A stretch of 64,000 bases of DNA from the NCBI GenBank assembly GCA_963930645.1, contig OZ005656.1, forward strand, positions 273,801,195 to 273,865,194, written 5' to 3'. The notes beneath the pieces were generated by a model. It searched no databases. It saw only the letters and a list, made by a program, of their open reading frames with translations, and was not told the origin of the DNA. Every line of letters starts with the position of its first letter. The first letter of the stretch is position 1. Position numbers and translations under genes: made by a program. Of the stretch, positions 11,445-21,330 are shown one piece after another. The DNA is from Salticus scenicus (taxonomy: Eukaryota; Arthropoda; Arachnida; Araneae; Salticidae).

Positions 11445-12260
11445 GCATTGTGAAAGGCGTGATCTGTATCTTGCTTCCTTGCTCTGTAAACAATATGCTG
11501 CTAACAAAGGAAACAACGTGTGTAAATTATAAAGACTTATTTCCTGAACGAACAGAATACCGCAGAGACATTGCGTCTTTGGGTGTGTATTGCAGACACC
11601 ATCGGCAAAATCAAAGCCCGTATACTGTAAAAGCTGCACGGGACATGATAGGTAAATTTTAAGAAATCGGTTGTACATGCGATCGATATCGGCTTGAAAG
11701 ACCTTTCGTTCCTATAGAGGCTGTTGCAGAAATCCATCAGACGATAAGCGAAGTTTCCCGTAGTGCGCGCGATGTTTCACATTTTGTGCAGCTGCCAAAA
11801 TCTACGATCGCATGATTCTGCGCTCTGCTCTCTAAGGAACTCTTCAGAGACTGGCAACTGGCTGCAATCGAAGATCACAAACCTCCTGGTGCGATAATTG
11901 CATGAGAAGGGGGTCTCTTTTGTACAAGAGCAGTAAAAAGTAATGTCCTTCATTGTAAATGTGTGCAAAATGTCAAGGGTCGCTTTTGGACAATGGATAA
12001 TTTATGAGTTTTGACGCTCTGTATGTTGCTAGTATCTGAAGGATCCTTAAATGTTTCCGCATCGGTTCCAACGTATCCAAAAAATGCGAGGGAGTGATAA
12101 CAAACTACGGCTAGATTTTACGAACGAATTTCTTTTCGGTATGACGAGGATAACAGTTGACCTTCACGCATTCTGTGGACGGACGAAGCCCCCTTTTTGT
12201 TAACTGGAAACATGAATTCGAAATTAAGCATACCTTGGTCTCTACTTCTCGTTTTGAAAC
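11445..12260 (+). pseudogene. Transposase remnant of the long-TIR mariner-type element
   Basis: The plus-strand reading starts near the ATG at 11492 (MLLTKE). It runs with frame changes through a DNA-binding region: a CTCDRYRLERPFVP-like linker near 11670-11710, then VAEIHQTISEVSRSARDVS near 11724-11780, and LPKSTIA near 11793-11815. It reaches the first catalytic region LWTDEAPFLLTGN near 12171-12210, where the Asp of W-T-D-E is the first DDE/D residue. Stops at 11660 and 11811, plus several frameshifts, break it. The second and third catalytic residues are not seen. It is therefore dead, and a mobilising copy would have to lie elsewhere. Confidence 0.65.
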
Positions 12261-13261
12261 GGAAGCAGAATATTGCGTAGTGATAAAAGTAGAATACAGA
12301 TTTTCTTTACAGGCTATGGAGAAAAATTCCGCGAACATTTCTGCGGTTTTCTCGACTTCTTTTCGCAAAATCGCTTTCTTGATAACTGGTTCTTGGGATT
12401 TTTCATATTTTAAATGGTTTTGTAGAAACCTGCTTTCAAGGAGGTTGAATACCTGCTTTGGTGGTAGAGGAATGTTGGTTTGGCGAATAAATTGGTTGAC
12501 TAGTGGGGATGTGATGTAAGGGAAGAAAAAAGTAACTAGTCTAGGACCTACTCTAATATCTAGTTGATGAAGCAATACAAACAGAATCAATAGGCTTTAG
12601 TCACTGCCGAAGACTCAGTGTGAAATCTGACGTAATTAAAAATGAAAGTTGTTCTCTGGTAGGCACATCATAGTTGTTTTCTCTTTTCTTCTTAGTCAGC
12701 CTAGAGCTGGTCATTTTCACGCTACAGGTACCGTTACAACGTTATTTGTGGTTTCCTGATATAAAGATCCCATTTTAATAAATAAAAGTAGGTATTGCCA
12801 TTTGAAAATTTTGAATTTTTTCTACTGTAACCGTAATTGTTAGAGTTTAACTGTGGCTTTTTATACGATTCTTGAGCCTATACCTCGAAATACCTTGCAC
12901 CAAACTTTTATTCAGTTTCTTTGAACGATATGATAGATACGGACTCATATACTGGGATAGTTTTTTTTAATAATCACCCTGTATATGTATGTATTAAATG
13001 AGAATACAAATTTTAGCTTTAAATGTTACCTTTGACATTTTGAAGCTTGTGATATAAATATAATATTCCTCTATTTCTTTCTCTTTAGATTATGACACTG
13101 ACAAGAATGAATTACAAATGTATATTTAAAATAATAAATTGATAAATAAATAAATAATATTTCAGTAACCAAAAATTTTGTTGATATAGGCTCACCAAAA
13201 ATTTTGTTGGCAGAACCAACTGTGTTTTGTTGTTTTAATCAAAGGAGAATAACAAGATAAA

Positions 13262-13600
13262 AAGAACTGTTTATATACCATGTTTTTAAATTTTCTGTTT
13301 CATTATATAAACTTGACAATTCTATGTATTAATAAATACTCTTTTAATTTAATTTTTTTTTTTTTTTTTTGATGAATTATCCCATCAACTTGAAAGAAAA
13401 TGATCAAATGCGTAATAAAGCGAGCAAGTATAAGAAATTTTCAAACATTAATTGAATAAAAGTATTAAAAGAATACATTATCATCGTGTTCTGAGCTATT
13501 CTAAAAGTTTCAAATGTCTAGCTAGTCGGGAAGTTAGTTTAAAATCGATTACAAGATTTATACTGGAAAAACAAACAAGAACACGAGTTAATAAAAACGT
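13262..13600 (+). repeat. Dispersed repeat, copy 1 (shared with 58810-59285)
   Basis: Its start (TATATACCATGTTTTTAAAT) and its end (CAAATGTCTAGCTAGTCGGG through GAGTTAATAAAAAC) recur in the same order at 58810-59285. The TCTAGCTAGTCGGGAAGT block recurs in reverse at 63755-63785 and 63900-63930. No coding capacity is seen; the class is unknown. Confidence 0.55.
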
Positions 13601-13652
13601 TGCAATGCGTGGGAAATGTCTATAATATTAAACATAATTATTTTCAAATATT

Positions 13653-13653
<1 letters not shown>

Positions 13654-13692
<39 letters not shown>
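13654..13692. repeat. Poly-T tract of about 39 bases
   Basis: An uninterrupted T run. It generates a spurious phenylalanine-rich frame at 13600-13821. It may be the complement of an old retroposon tail, but no retroposon body was recognised next to it. Confidence 0.9.
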
Positions 13693-13696
<4 letters not shown>

Positions 13697-14240
13697 ATAC
13701 ATATGCACATTTTTTTTTAATTATTATTTTACATTTAGAAAGATATTATAATGACATAAATTTCAATAAATATTTTTTCAAATATATAAATACAATAAAT
13801 ACATGTTTAATTTGTATATAAAGATGCCTAAAAAACTTCATCATTAAATATTATTTGTATTATTGGATTTGTATTTATAAGCTGTGATTTATCGAATTCC
13901 TTAAGCCAATAAAAGAAATTAATCTTGTCTAACACTCAGAACATATTTTAGAACAACAAGATTAAATACAAAACAAATACTTTTGCCCATTTATTTACCT
14001 TAAGTATAAGGTTTATTTGACAGATTCAACCAAATGCCACTGAAACCAATTTACTGAAATACCTAAAAGTTTTTCTGACGTGTTTTTTTCCTACGATTTT
14101 GGTTAACTTATGTTTAAAGACGTTTTACTATTAAGTAACTTTATATATTATCAATGAAACAGAAATATTAAAACGTACTGAGATTAGAAATAAATCAAAG
14201 TATCATACACACACGCATGATATATATGTATATATATATA
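13693..14240. other. Gene-free stretch up to the Tc1 element
   Basis: AT-rich sequence without recognisable content, ending in a TATATA run in which the Tc1-like element inserted. Confidence 0.5.
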
Positions 14241-15672
14241 CACTGATGGGAAAAAAAATCCCAACACCAAGAAAAAATTATTGTACTGTAATGAAATTTC
14301 AGCAATACATTTGTCTAGGTAACATATTTAATTGATTAAAGTTTCAAGATCACAGGTAGAGCCATTGGCGAGAAGAACCATTTCAAATGTGAAATGTTGG
14401 TACACTAGTAACCGGTGTAACCGCCAGAATTTTGAATGCAAGCATGCAAACGTGCATGCATTGTGTCGTACAGGTGTCGGATATCAGTTTTTGGGATGGA
14501 GTTCCATGCCTGTTGCACTTGGGCGGTTAATGCAGGGACGGTTAATGCTGGTTGTGGATGACGCTGGAGTTGTCGTCCAATGATGTCCCATACGTGCTCG
14601 ATTGGAGAAAGATCTGGTGATCTAGCAGGCCAAGGCAACATGTCGACACTCTGTAGAGCATGTTGGGTTACAACAGCGGTATGAGGGCGAGCGTTATCCT
14701 GTTGGAAAACACCCCCTTGAATGCTGTTCATGAATGGCAGCACAACAGGTTGTATCACTAGACTGACGTACAAATTTGCAGTCAAGGTGCGTGGGATAAC
14801 CACGAGAGTGCTCCTGCTGTCATACGAAATTGCTCCCCAAACCATAACTCCAGGAGTAGGCCCTGTGTGTCTAGGCCGCAGACAGGTCGCTAGCAGGCGT
14901 TCACCTGGCCTCCTTCTAATCAACACACGGCTATCACTGCGACCAAGGCAGAACCGGCTTTCATCAGAAAACACAACAGATCTCCACTCCATCCTCCAAT
15001 GAGCTCTAGCTTGACACCACTCACGTCGCAAACGGCAGCGGTTTGGAGTCAGTGGAATGCACGCTACAGGGCGTCTGGCTCGGAGCTGTCCTTGAAGTAA
15101 CCGATTTGTAACAGTTCGTTGTGTCACTGTGGTACCAACTGCAGCTCGAATTTCAGCTGCAGACGCAGTACGATTAGCCACAGCCATACGCCGAACACGG
15201 CGGTCTTCCCTCTCAGTAGTGCCACGTGGCCGCCCGGAACCCGGTCTTCTTGAGGCTGTACCTTCCCTTGACCACTGCTGCCAACACTCATGCACAGTGG
15301 ATACATTCCTGCCAAGTCTTTCTGCAATATCGCGGAAAGAAAACCCACCTTCTCGTAGCCCTACTACACGACCTCGTTCAAACTCAGTGAGCTGTTGATA
15401 ATGGCTTCTTCGTCTTCTTAGAGGCATCCTTGACTAACATTAACCTACTACGTCAAATCTCAACTGTAAATAACGATCACGAACTTTACAGCGCTTATTT
15501 AAAGCAAACCTCATTTGCATGTTCATAGTGTCCCTACTAGCGCCACACTTATGCGCGTAGCTCGAAATTTGAATCGACGTAATCTTTCAGATGTATAAAC
15601 ACGCCTACCAAATTTCGTTTATCTAGCACAGCTCCTTCCTGGTGTTGGGTTTTTTTTTTTTTTCCATCAGTG
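14241..15672 (-). mobile_element. Complete Tc1-like transposon, 1432 bp
   Basis: Inverted ends of about 35 bases (CACTGATGG, an A-run, then CCCAACACCA) lie at 14241-14275 and 15638-15672. TA flanks both sides (14239-14240 and 15673-15674). The two ends differ mainly in the length of the A-run. The single gene inside is intact and on the minus strand. Base composition is clearly richer in G+C than the surroundings, which suggests a recent arrival, perhaps by horizontal transfer, a route well known for this superfamily. With both ends and an intact gene, it is the best candidate here for a currently active element. Confidence 0.92.
14405..15427 (-). CDS. Tc1-like transposase, intact, 340 aa, DD32E catalytic spacing
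   Basis: This enzyme cuts and rejoins the ends of its own transposon at TA sites. Residues about 10-60 form the first helix-turn-helix (FSFRDIAERLGRNVSTV) and residues about 80-115 the second. A GSGRPRG minor-groove-contacting linker lies at 63-69. The catalytic triad reads Asp155 (VVFSDESRF), Asp244 (FQQDNARPHT) and Glu277 (PDLSPIEHVW). The stretch PWPARSPDLSPIEHVW is a Tc1 hallmark. The length is typical of Tc1 transposases (about 340). Exactly 32 residues separate Asp244 and Glu277, rather than the usual 34 in Tc1, with no frame damage. The start ATG is followed by a basic N-terminus, as is common in the family. No stops or frameshifts were seen; the protein may be functional. Confidence 0.93.
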   Translation of the reverse strand: MPLRRRRSHYQQLTEFERGRVVGLREGGFSFRDIAERLGRNVSTVHECWQQWSREGTASRRPGSGRPRGTTEREDRRVRRMAVANRTASAAEIRAAVGTTVTQRTVTNRLLQGQLRARRPVACIPLTPNRCRLRREWCQARAHWRMEWRSVVFSDESRFCLGRSDSRVLIRRRPGERLLATCLRPRHTGPTPGVMVWGAISYDSRSTLVVIPRTLTANLYVSLVIQPVVLPFMNSIQGGVFQQDNARPHTAVVTQHALQSVDMLPWPARSPDLSPIEHVWDIIGRQLQRHPQPALTVPALTAQVQQAWNSIPKTDIRHLYDTMHARLHACIQNSGGYTGY

Positions 15673-15674
15673 TA

Positions 15675-17090
15675 TATATAAACTTAAATGGTTAAAAATT
15701 TGTGTCGCAGCATTTTACTTTATGGCTATATGAATATTTTAAATGTGGTCTTAGAAATAATGAAATAAAATTTTGAGTACTTATTTTAATTCTTTTATAA
15801 TTTTATAATTTTATAATTTTGATTCTTATATATATCTCTTCAGTGAGAGGTGTTTTTTTAGTTCACCATTTTTTTTTTTCTGTTTATATTTACAGTGTAA
15901 ACATTATTTTCTAATATGAAATGATTTACAAAATTTATTCACTGATGCTTTTTATTTACATATGTCTTAAATATAAAATATAGGTTTAAAAAAAAATAAT
16001 TTCAAAATTTTAGAGACAGTTTGGTGTTAGTTTAAGTGATTTGCTTTTACATCCATTACAATTTCGTTGGTTTTGTCTGACGAAATATATTTACACATTG
16101 AAAATATATTTTCAATTTTGATATACACTGTCAATTATATCACACATTCGCTGAGCTCATATTATTTAGTAAGATGTATTTACTTCAATAAATTGATTTA
16201 TCTTTGGTGTCACGCTATCCAAAACTGCAAGTGAAAATTATAAAAATGTTTCTTTGCATCCTACTAATTATTTGCGAACCTTTTCACTTACTTTGTATAC
16301 TGTGATACCTGAAGAAGAAAGGCATTTATATTTGATGGCAATAACACACAAAATAGGCATTTAATTGTTTCCAAAAGTAAATTTTTGGTAATAATGGATC
16401 TTCCATGTGTTTTTCACGGTATACATCTTTTTTTAAATGAGCCTTGAAGGAAATGTATAATATATATTGGATATAATTATTTCCAGGTTTCAAGTTATTT
16501 GTCGTTTTTCCTAAAACTATTATTTATAAATTCATATTAATTAAAAATACACATATTAACACGTATTAATAAATACATTATTTAAGAAAAAAGATAAATT
16601 TTTTACAATATTTTATTAAAAAATACTATTTCATAATAAGGGTTACTAAATTAGTATTTTTTCAAAATATTACATATAATATTTTAAAAATAAATATAAT
16701 ATCTTGAAATATAATATTTTGTTACTTGATGCGCTATTCATTAAGTAACATTTCCATAGTAAATAAAAGCACACGTTGGCAGTTAGATTTAAAAAATAAA
16801 TAAAATAAATAAATAGTATTTAATAAATTTACCCTTCTGTTGGGAACTTTTTAAAATGATATAAGCAAATTTTCTTTAACATTAATTAAAATATTTTGGC
16901 GAAAGATTGAGAAAGAGAGTTGAAGAGTTTTAGAAAATTCAAGGTCGGTTGTACACACATTACTGGAAAATATACCTTTATAGCCGCAATTTTCTGAAAA
17001 AGCACTTAGGTCACTCAAACATTTTAACACTTCATTCTTGATAATAAGAAGAGACTTGGCGATGGAATATTAAAACCTGAATACACTACT
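15675..17090. other. Gene-free AT-rich stretch
   Basis: It contains short tandem copies of TTTTATAA near 15795-15820. No gene or classified repeat was recognised. Confidence 0.5.
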
Positions 17091-17117
17091 ACGTTAGAAA
17101 CGCCAAAGAAAAATATT

Positions 17118-17172
17118 TGAGATACATACAGCTGTTTCGGTAGCCTTAAGCGTACCGTCTTCAGTGCAAAAA
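17118..17172 (-). ncRNA. Hammerhead-ribozyme-like fold in the Penelope-like element
   Basis: On the minus strand, CTGAAGA (fits CUGANGA) is followed by C, the stem GGTA/TACC closed by a ten-base loop, then GAAAC. Stem III is AC/GT around AGCT, followed by A as the base before cleavage. Stem I pairs TGCA with TGTA (one G-U). All core bases (CUGANGA, GAA, A-U pair of stem III, non-G at the cut) are present. One extra C sits between CTGAAGA and stem II, which is not in the textbook fold. Penelope-like elements are known to carry hammerhead motifs near their ends, so the context is right. Activity cannot be judged by eye. Confidence 0.55.
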
Positions 17173-17307
17173 GAATTCTGAATCTGGAGAAGTGCTCGTA
17201 TATGTAGGAGAGGGACCGAATTTAGTTCAACCAATAGGATTACGGGAAAGGTGGGGAATGTTGCCAATAGGAAATTAGGAATGTTAGCTGTGTAAACAGT
17301 AGAAAAA

Positions 17308-18339
17308 TTAAGAAAATGTGGACTGAATGTAAAATTTCCAACAATCAGACAAACAGGGAACAGCGAAATCACAATTTACAAGGTTTTTAAAATTTTTATA
17401 AATATGAAAAGCTTCAAAGAAATCGAGTTCATGAATGGATTTAGGTCTGCAAATTATTTTAGCTGAATTAAATTTAAAGTTGTGTTTTTCATCCCAGCAA
17501 TGTTTAGAAATAGCCGATTTATTGGTTTCTTGTTTGCGGACGTAATTCATATGTCCTTTTAGACGAAATTTAAGACTGCGGTTAGTTTGGCCAATATTAG
17601 ATAAACCACACTGACAGGAAATACTATAAATGCCCCAAGAATTATGCATATCAATGGGATCTTTTAACTGAGAAAAGGTGAGTTTATTGGAAGGCGAAGA
17701 TATTATTTTAAAATCATATTGTTTGAGAATTTTAGCTATGGTTTGACTGGATTTAGGAAAATAGGGTAAAACAATACTGGTATTAGAAGAGACTGATTTA
17801 GTAGACGAAATACGAGAGAGTTGTAATTTTTGGATAGATTTTTCTATAATGGAAGGGTCATAACCTCTGTCAATTGCAATGGCTTTCAGGTATTTAATTT
17901 CAGATTGTAATAAAATAGGATTTGAACAAATATTAAGGGCACGGTTTACAAAAGCATAGAAAGCAGCCATTTTTTGGTTAGGTGGGTGACATTAACGTGC
18001 ATGGGGAGGAAGGGAGACAGCAAAATTTTTACGATAGACGGTGGTTCAAAATCCATTTACAGTGCGAAACACGAGGGTATCAAGAAAAGGAAGGGAGCCA
18101 TTATTTTCTATTTCATATGTAAACTGGATATTACTGTCAATTGAATTTAAAGTTTCTAAAACATGTTCAATATTGTGATGTGATATGTCGATAAGCGTGA
18201 AGGTGTCGTCAACGTAACGAGTCCAAAAAGGAAATGATATTTTCTTAAAAAGCTTGCTTTCGAAATAGTGCATGTAAATATCTGCGAGAATTGGGGAAAG
18301 AGTTGAACCCATGGCTAAACCTTCAGACTGACGATAGAA
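17308..18339 (-). pseudogene. Penelope-like reverse transcriptase and GIY-YIG endonuclease, disabled by in-frame stops
   Basis: One frame runs from about 18339 down to the stop at 17308. It is interrupted by a TGA near 18046 and a TAA near 17992, and the flanking peptides join smoothly across both. The RT part has EGLAMGSTLSPILADIYM, RYVDDTF (catalytic Asp pair, about 18205-18225), and LPFLDTLV. The middle TTVYRKNF and HPPNQKMAAFYAF are typical of the RT thumb region in this family. The endonuclease has GIYSISCQC, then SNIGQTNRSLKFRLKGH, where NIG replaces YIG. It also has SAISKH with DEKHNF (paired His), and ELDFFEAFHI with the catalytic Glu. Another stop ends the readable frame upstream at about 18340. 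RT first and endonuclease second is the standard Penelope order. Confidence 0.88.
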
Positions 18340-18379
18340 TTAATGGAAGAGAGCCACGGCTCAAAATGAAATAAAATTT

Positions 18380-18410
<31 letters not shown>

Positions 18411-18522
18411 TGTTGGAGGACTATTAGTCTCAATCAAAATGTTGTCGCCAGTTTTACGATGGCTGGACATTTATCGAAATCGAAAATATAATTGAATAAT
18501 TTGAAAGCGGTGTTATAATTTG

Positions 18523-18642
<120 letters not shown>

Positions 18643-18704
18643 GTCTTCCGTAGTAAACTAAATTCTGCTTGTGCCAGATTTTTTTTTTTTTTTTTAAGGG
18701 AAAA

Positions 18705-18805
18705 AAATGAAAATTAATAATAATCAGTATCGAAACGGACAGTATCGAAAAAGTTTAAGAAGACCTATTTTAGACAAAAATACATACATATATATATATA
18801 TATTT
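18705..18805 (+). repeat. Dispersed repeat pair (copy 1)
   Basis: The block with AATAATCAGTATCGAAACGG followed by ACAGTATCGAAAAAGTTTAAG and a (TA)n tail recurs at 22575-22700 in the same orientation, where a TTTA-rich tail replaces the TA run. The class is unknown. Confidence 0.7.
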
Positions 18806-18955
18806 TTTAACGTTTAATTGTTGCCAAAAAAATTTACGAGTTGGTTTTAATTTTTTTTTTTTTCAAATAAAAAGAAATTCACGCGTAAATACAAAAATTG
18901 ATGTAAAACTTTGTGAAAAGTTAAACTTGCAGGGTAAAATTGACGTCATTATAGC

Positions 18956-18959
<4 letters not shown>

Positions 18960-18989
<30 letters not shown>
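18960..18989. repeat. Poly-T tract
   Basis: About 29 T residues. A further T tract lies at 18680-18695. Confidence 0.9.
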
Positions 18990-18991
<2 letters not shown>

Positions 18992-18999
18992 GACGTTGT

Positions 19000-19500
19000 G
19001 TGAATGGAAAAAAAATTGGATTACAAAGGCCTACAAAAATGAATTTTAGAACATTTGATTTGATGATTTCAGCTGATCTTTATATTTTTTTATATGCTGA
19101 AATCGAAAATGCAGCAACCTTTTCTCTATCACGTATAGATTTTTGCCAATACAGGGTGTTTACCGACACAGTTTCTTACATATACCATCATAACAATAGG
19201 TTGGTTGGTTGGTTGGTATGGTTTTAAGTCGCACTAGTGCTTCGCAATTACAACAATAGGTATCTATGATTAATTAATCATGGAAACATACTATAAATTT
19301 TACCATGTAGTTATATTGGTGGAAGAGTAATGAAAGAAATTGTATAGGCAGGCACCCTGTACTAACAAAAATCTATACGTGATAGAGAAATACTGGCTTC
19401 ATTTTCGGTTTCAGCACACCAAAAAACATAAAAATCTGGCAAAATTATAAAATCAAAATTTTACCTGTCGATCTGTGTTATTAATGAAAATTTTATTGTA
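19000..19500. repeat. Foldback repeat with imperfect arms
   Basis: The left arm (about 19065-19190, with CTCTATCACGTATAGATTTT then ACAGGGTG) is matched in reverse complement by about 19340-19460 (CACCCTG then AAATCTATACGTGATAGAG). Pairing extends outwards with lower similarity. The central part is interrupted by a LINE tail. Immediately to the right, 19505-19610 (GTGAAACAACCACGCGACTT) matches the start of the element at 58077. Confidence 0.65.
19201..19251 (-). mobile_element. 51 bp LINE 3' tail with 9 bp target-site duplication
   Basis: Only the extreme 3' end is present: the complement of a GTGCGACTTAAAACC segment with an (AACC)n tail. It is flanked by AACAATAGG on both sides (19192-19200 and 19252-19260). 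Extreme 5' truncation is typical of target-primed reverse transcription. A related tail (GTGCGACGTTAAACCC and an AATC run) ends the insertion at 55222-55463. Confidence 0.8.
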
Positions 19501-20093
19501 AAAAAATCTGGTGTGAAACAACCACGCGACTTCCATTAACCACTATTACACGTATTACATGTATTTTTTGGAGATGGGATCAGAAAACATAAAAATGACC
19601 TAACAAAGTAGAAACCCAAAATATTTCCGGTAAGATGTACTTAATAAACGTGTAAAGACATATAAAACAGATTTACATTGTGATTAAAAAAAAAAAAAAA
19701 AATCGTTTGACTATTTAGTAATTTAAAATTTCACATTATTAATTTCAGACAACTTGCAAGAAATGTGAAGACATAAATCGTCTAAAATATCAACTAAAAA
19801 CTCTCAATAATTCTTCTGGGATCAAAATTTAAATTACCTATTTTCGAAACGATAGCAAATATTTATAATTATCTTAAGTGGTGATCCGTTTAACCATTCA
19901 CTATTTTTAAACTATTTTGACTCTGCTACCTGAGCACTTAACCGAAAACTTAAAATCATTTTTGAAAGGCAGACTGTATTCCATTAGTTTTAAAATCTAT
20001 GTCATTAAACGCCGAGTAGTTTTTGTTGTAACCACTTAAGCAGGAAGTATTGGGATAGACATTTTCTTAATGGATAGTCATAACAAGAAATTA

Positions 20094-20094
<1 letters not shown>

Positions 20095-20131
<37 letters not shown>

Positions 20132-20140
20132 TAATAATAG
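20095..20140. repeat. (AAT)n microsatellite
   Basis: Perfect and near-perfect ATA/AAT triplets over about 45 bases. Confidence 0.95.
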
Positions 20141-20385
20141 GAACAATTTAGAGAATATATAAGGGGTTAGCAAGAAATAAGTTGCTCACTTCAGAGGGCT
20201 CTAGAATCCGTCCTATTGGTCCAAATGAGGTAAAATTTTAACTACAGATAATTCAAATGATGTTCATGCATTTATTAAATGAATAAAAATAATAATACAA
20301 AATTCCGACGATAGATGGCGCTATAACACAAATGATACTTATTTGTATAAATTCAAAAGTAGAAACAGCATTTGTGTTTTAGCGC

Positions 20386-20586
20386 ATGCCTATTAGCATT
20401 GTTCTTTGGATAAAGGACAATATCTACCGTCAAAGGCCATCAACTCTGCCTGATCTGAAGGACAGCATTCGGCGCCATGTTTCAGATATCCCGGCAGACT
20501 TACTCCGGTCAGCTGTTGAAAATATGATTATGCGATTACAGCACATTGTTGAACATGAAGGGTATCATATTGAGCAGCTTTATTAA
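20386..20586 (+). pseudogene. C-terminal fragment of a mariner-type transposase
   Basis: The frame ends with IKDNIYRQRPSTLPDLKDSI, then RRHVSDIPADLLRSAVENM and a stop. This matches the end of the arthropod mariner-type transposases in which a K-D-x-x-Y-x-x-x-P-x-x-L-x-x-L-K pattern follows the last catalytic residue. Only about 60 residues are recognisable; the catalytic core is absent. Upstream (20350-20400) the match fades. It probably belongs to the same general lineage as the broken gene at 11445-12260, whose C-terminus is missing, but it is not its missing half. The terminal repeats were not located. Confidence 0.7.
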
Positions 20587-20644
20587 TGTTACTTTATTTT
20601 TCTCGCATGTTAAATATGGCTATGTGTATTACAGCGCCACCTAC

Positions 20645-20902
20645 CGCGCTTCTTCACGCGTGCTTCTTAAAAGCGCGTTATGTTTATCGTGTTTCAATAA
20701 AATGCATTAAAATGCCTTAATGATGCAATCCTTTAATAAATAAAAATTTAGTAAATTTTTAATAAATTTTCAGTAATTATTTAAAACAATGTTTTTTTTT
20801 TTTATATTATATTTTACACTATCAGCCATCGGTGGCTGACGCGGCCTAAACGGAAAGTTCAGTGTTAACCACCGATGACTGACATGGCATTTAACTTGTT
20901 AA
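20645..20902 (-). mobile_element. piggyBac-like MITE, truncated copy, inverted
   Basis: This is the reverse complement of most of the element at 21005-21330. It has a TTAA at 20899-20902 and the block CTAAACGGAAAGTTC, then TTGTTTTAAATAATTACTGA-like and ATGCCTTAATGATG-like blocks in matching order. The far end (GCTCAAAG before TTAA) is missing. It lies just after the transposase C-terminal fragment. Confidence 0.7.
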
Positions 20903-21004
20903 ATTAAGATTCAGATATCATGTTCATAATTTAAGTGCCTCAATGAATGAGTTTCATACGGATTCTTGCCGAGGAATATCTGTACCGATGTTGCATTGAG
21001 TCTA

Positions 21005-21330
21005 TTAACACGTTGAGCACCACGACAGTCATGGGTGGTTGACACCGAACTTTCCGTTTAGGCTGCGTCAACCACCTGTGGCTGACAGTATAAAATATGA
21101 CATAAAACTGAAAACACTTACATTGTTTTAAGTAATTTTCTGAAAATTTAATTAAAATTTACGTAATTTTTATTTATTACAAGATTTCATCATTAAGGCA
21201 TTTTAATGGATTTTATTGAAACACCGTACGATAAAAACGCATTGCTACACAGCAATACCACTGCTTCTAAGGAGCGTGCATGACCTGACGGGGATTTACG
21301 TAAGAATCTGCGTGTCGCTCAAAGTGTTAA
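21005..21330 (+). mobile_element. piggyBac-like MITE, complete copy
   Basis: Bounded by TTAA at 21005-21008 and 21327-21330, with inverted ends CACGTTGAGC and GCTCAAAGTG. The TTAA target and the ends that read C-A-C-x-T-T-G-A-G-C are typical of piggyBac. A GC-richer segment (TCATGGGTGGTTGAC) follows the left end. No coding capacity. Confidence 0.8.

Larger units (their letters stand above)
10701..12981 (+). mobile_element. Mariner-type DNA transposon with about 400 bp terminal inverted repeats, defective
   Basis: The ends are CAGGGTGATTATAAAAAAAC at 10701 and its reverse complement at 12962-12981, each flanked by TA (10699-10700 and 12982-12983). The inverted arms match over about 400 bases: left 10701-10911 plus 11125-11310, right about 12590-12981. 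The left arm is split by a nested MITE. Between the arms lies a broken transposase on the plus strand. The TA duplication and transposase type place it in the IS630/Tc1/mariner superfamily. Such long arms are unusual for that superfamily but known in some lineages. Confidence 0.8.
17091..18365 (-). mobile_element. Penelope-like element, 5'-truncated and decayed
   Basis: The minus strand carries the C-terminal half of a reverse transcriptase followed by a GIY-YIG endonuclease in one frame. This order is specific to endonuclease-bearing Penelope-like elements. The 5' side ends at a T-rich stretch (18380-18408 on the plus strand), so most of the RT is lost. After the stop, a 3' region of about 200 bases contains a hammerhead-like fold, as known for this group. 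Clear terminal repeats or a target duplication were not identified. Confidence 0.85.

Noticed and set aside
12111..12590. 159-residue minus-strand frame
   Set aside because: It overlaps the transposase remnant's catalytic region on the opposite strand and is most likely a shadow or chance frame.
13600..13821. Phenylalanine-rich open frame
   Set aside because: Created by the 39-base T tract.
14332..15398. Several plus-strand frames across the Tc1 element
   Set aside because: They are antisense shadows of the intact, GC-richer transposase gene.
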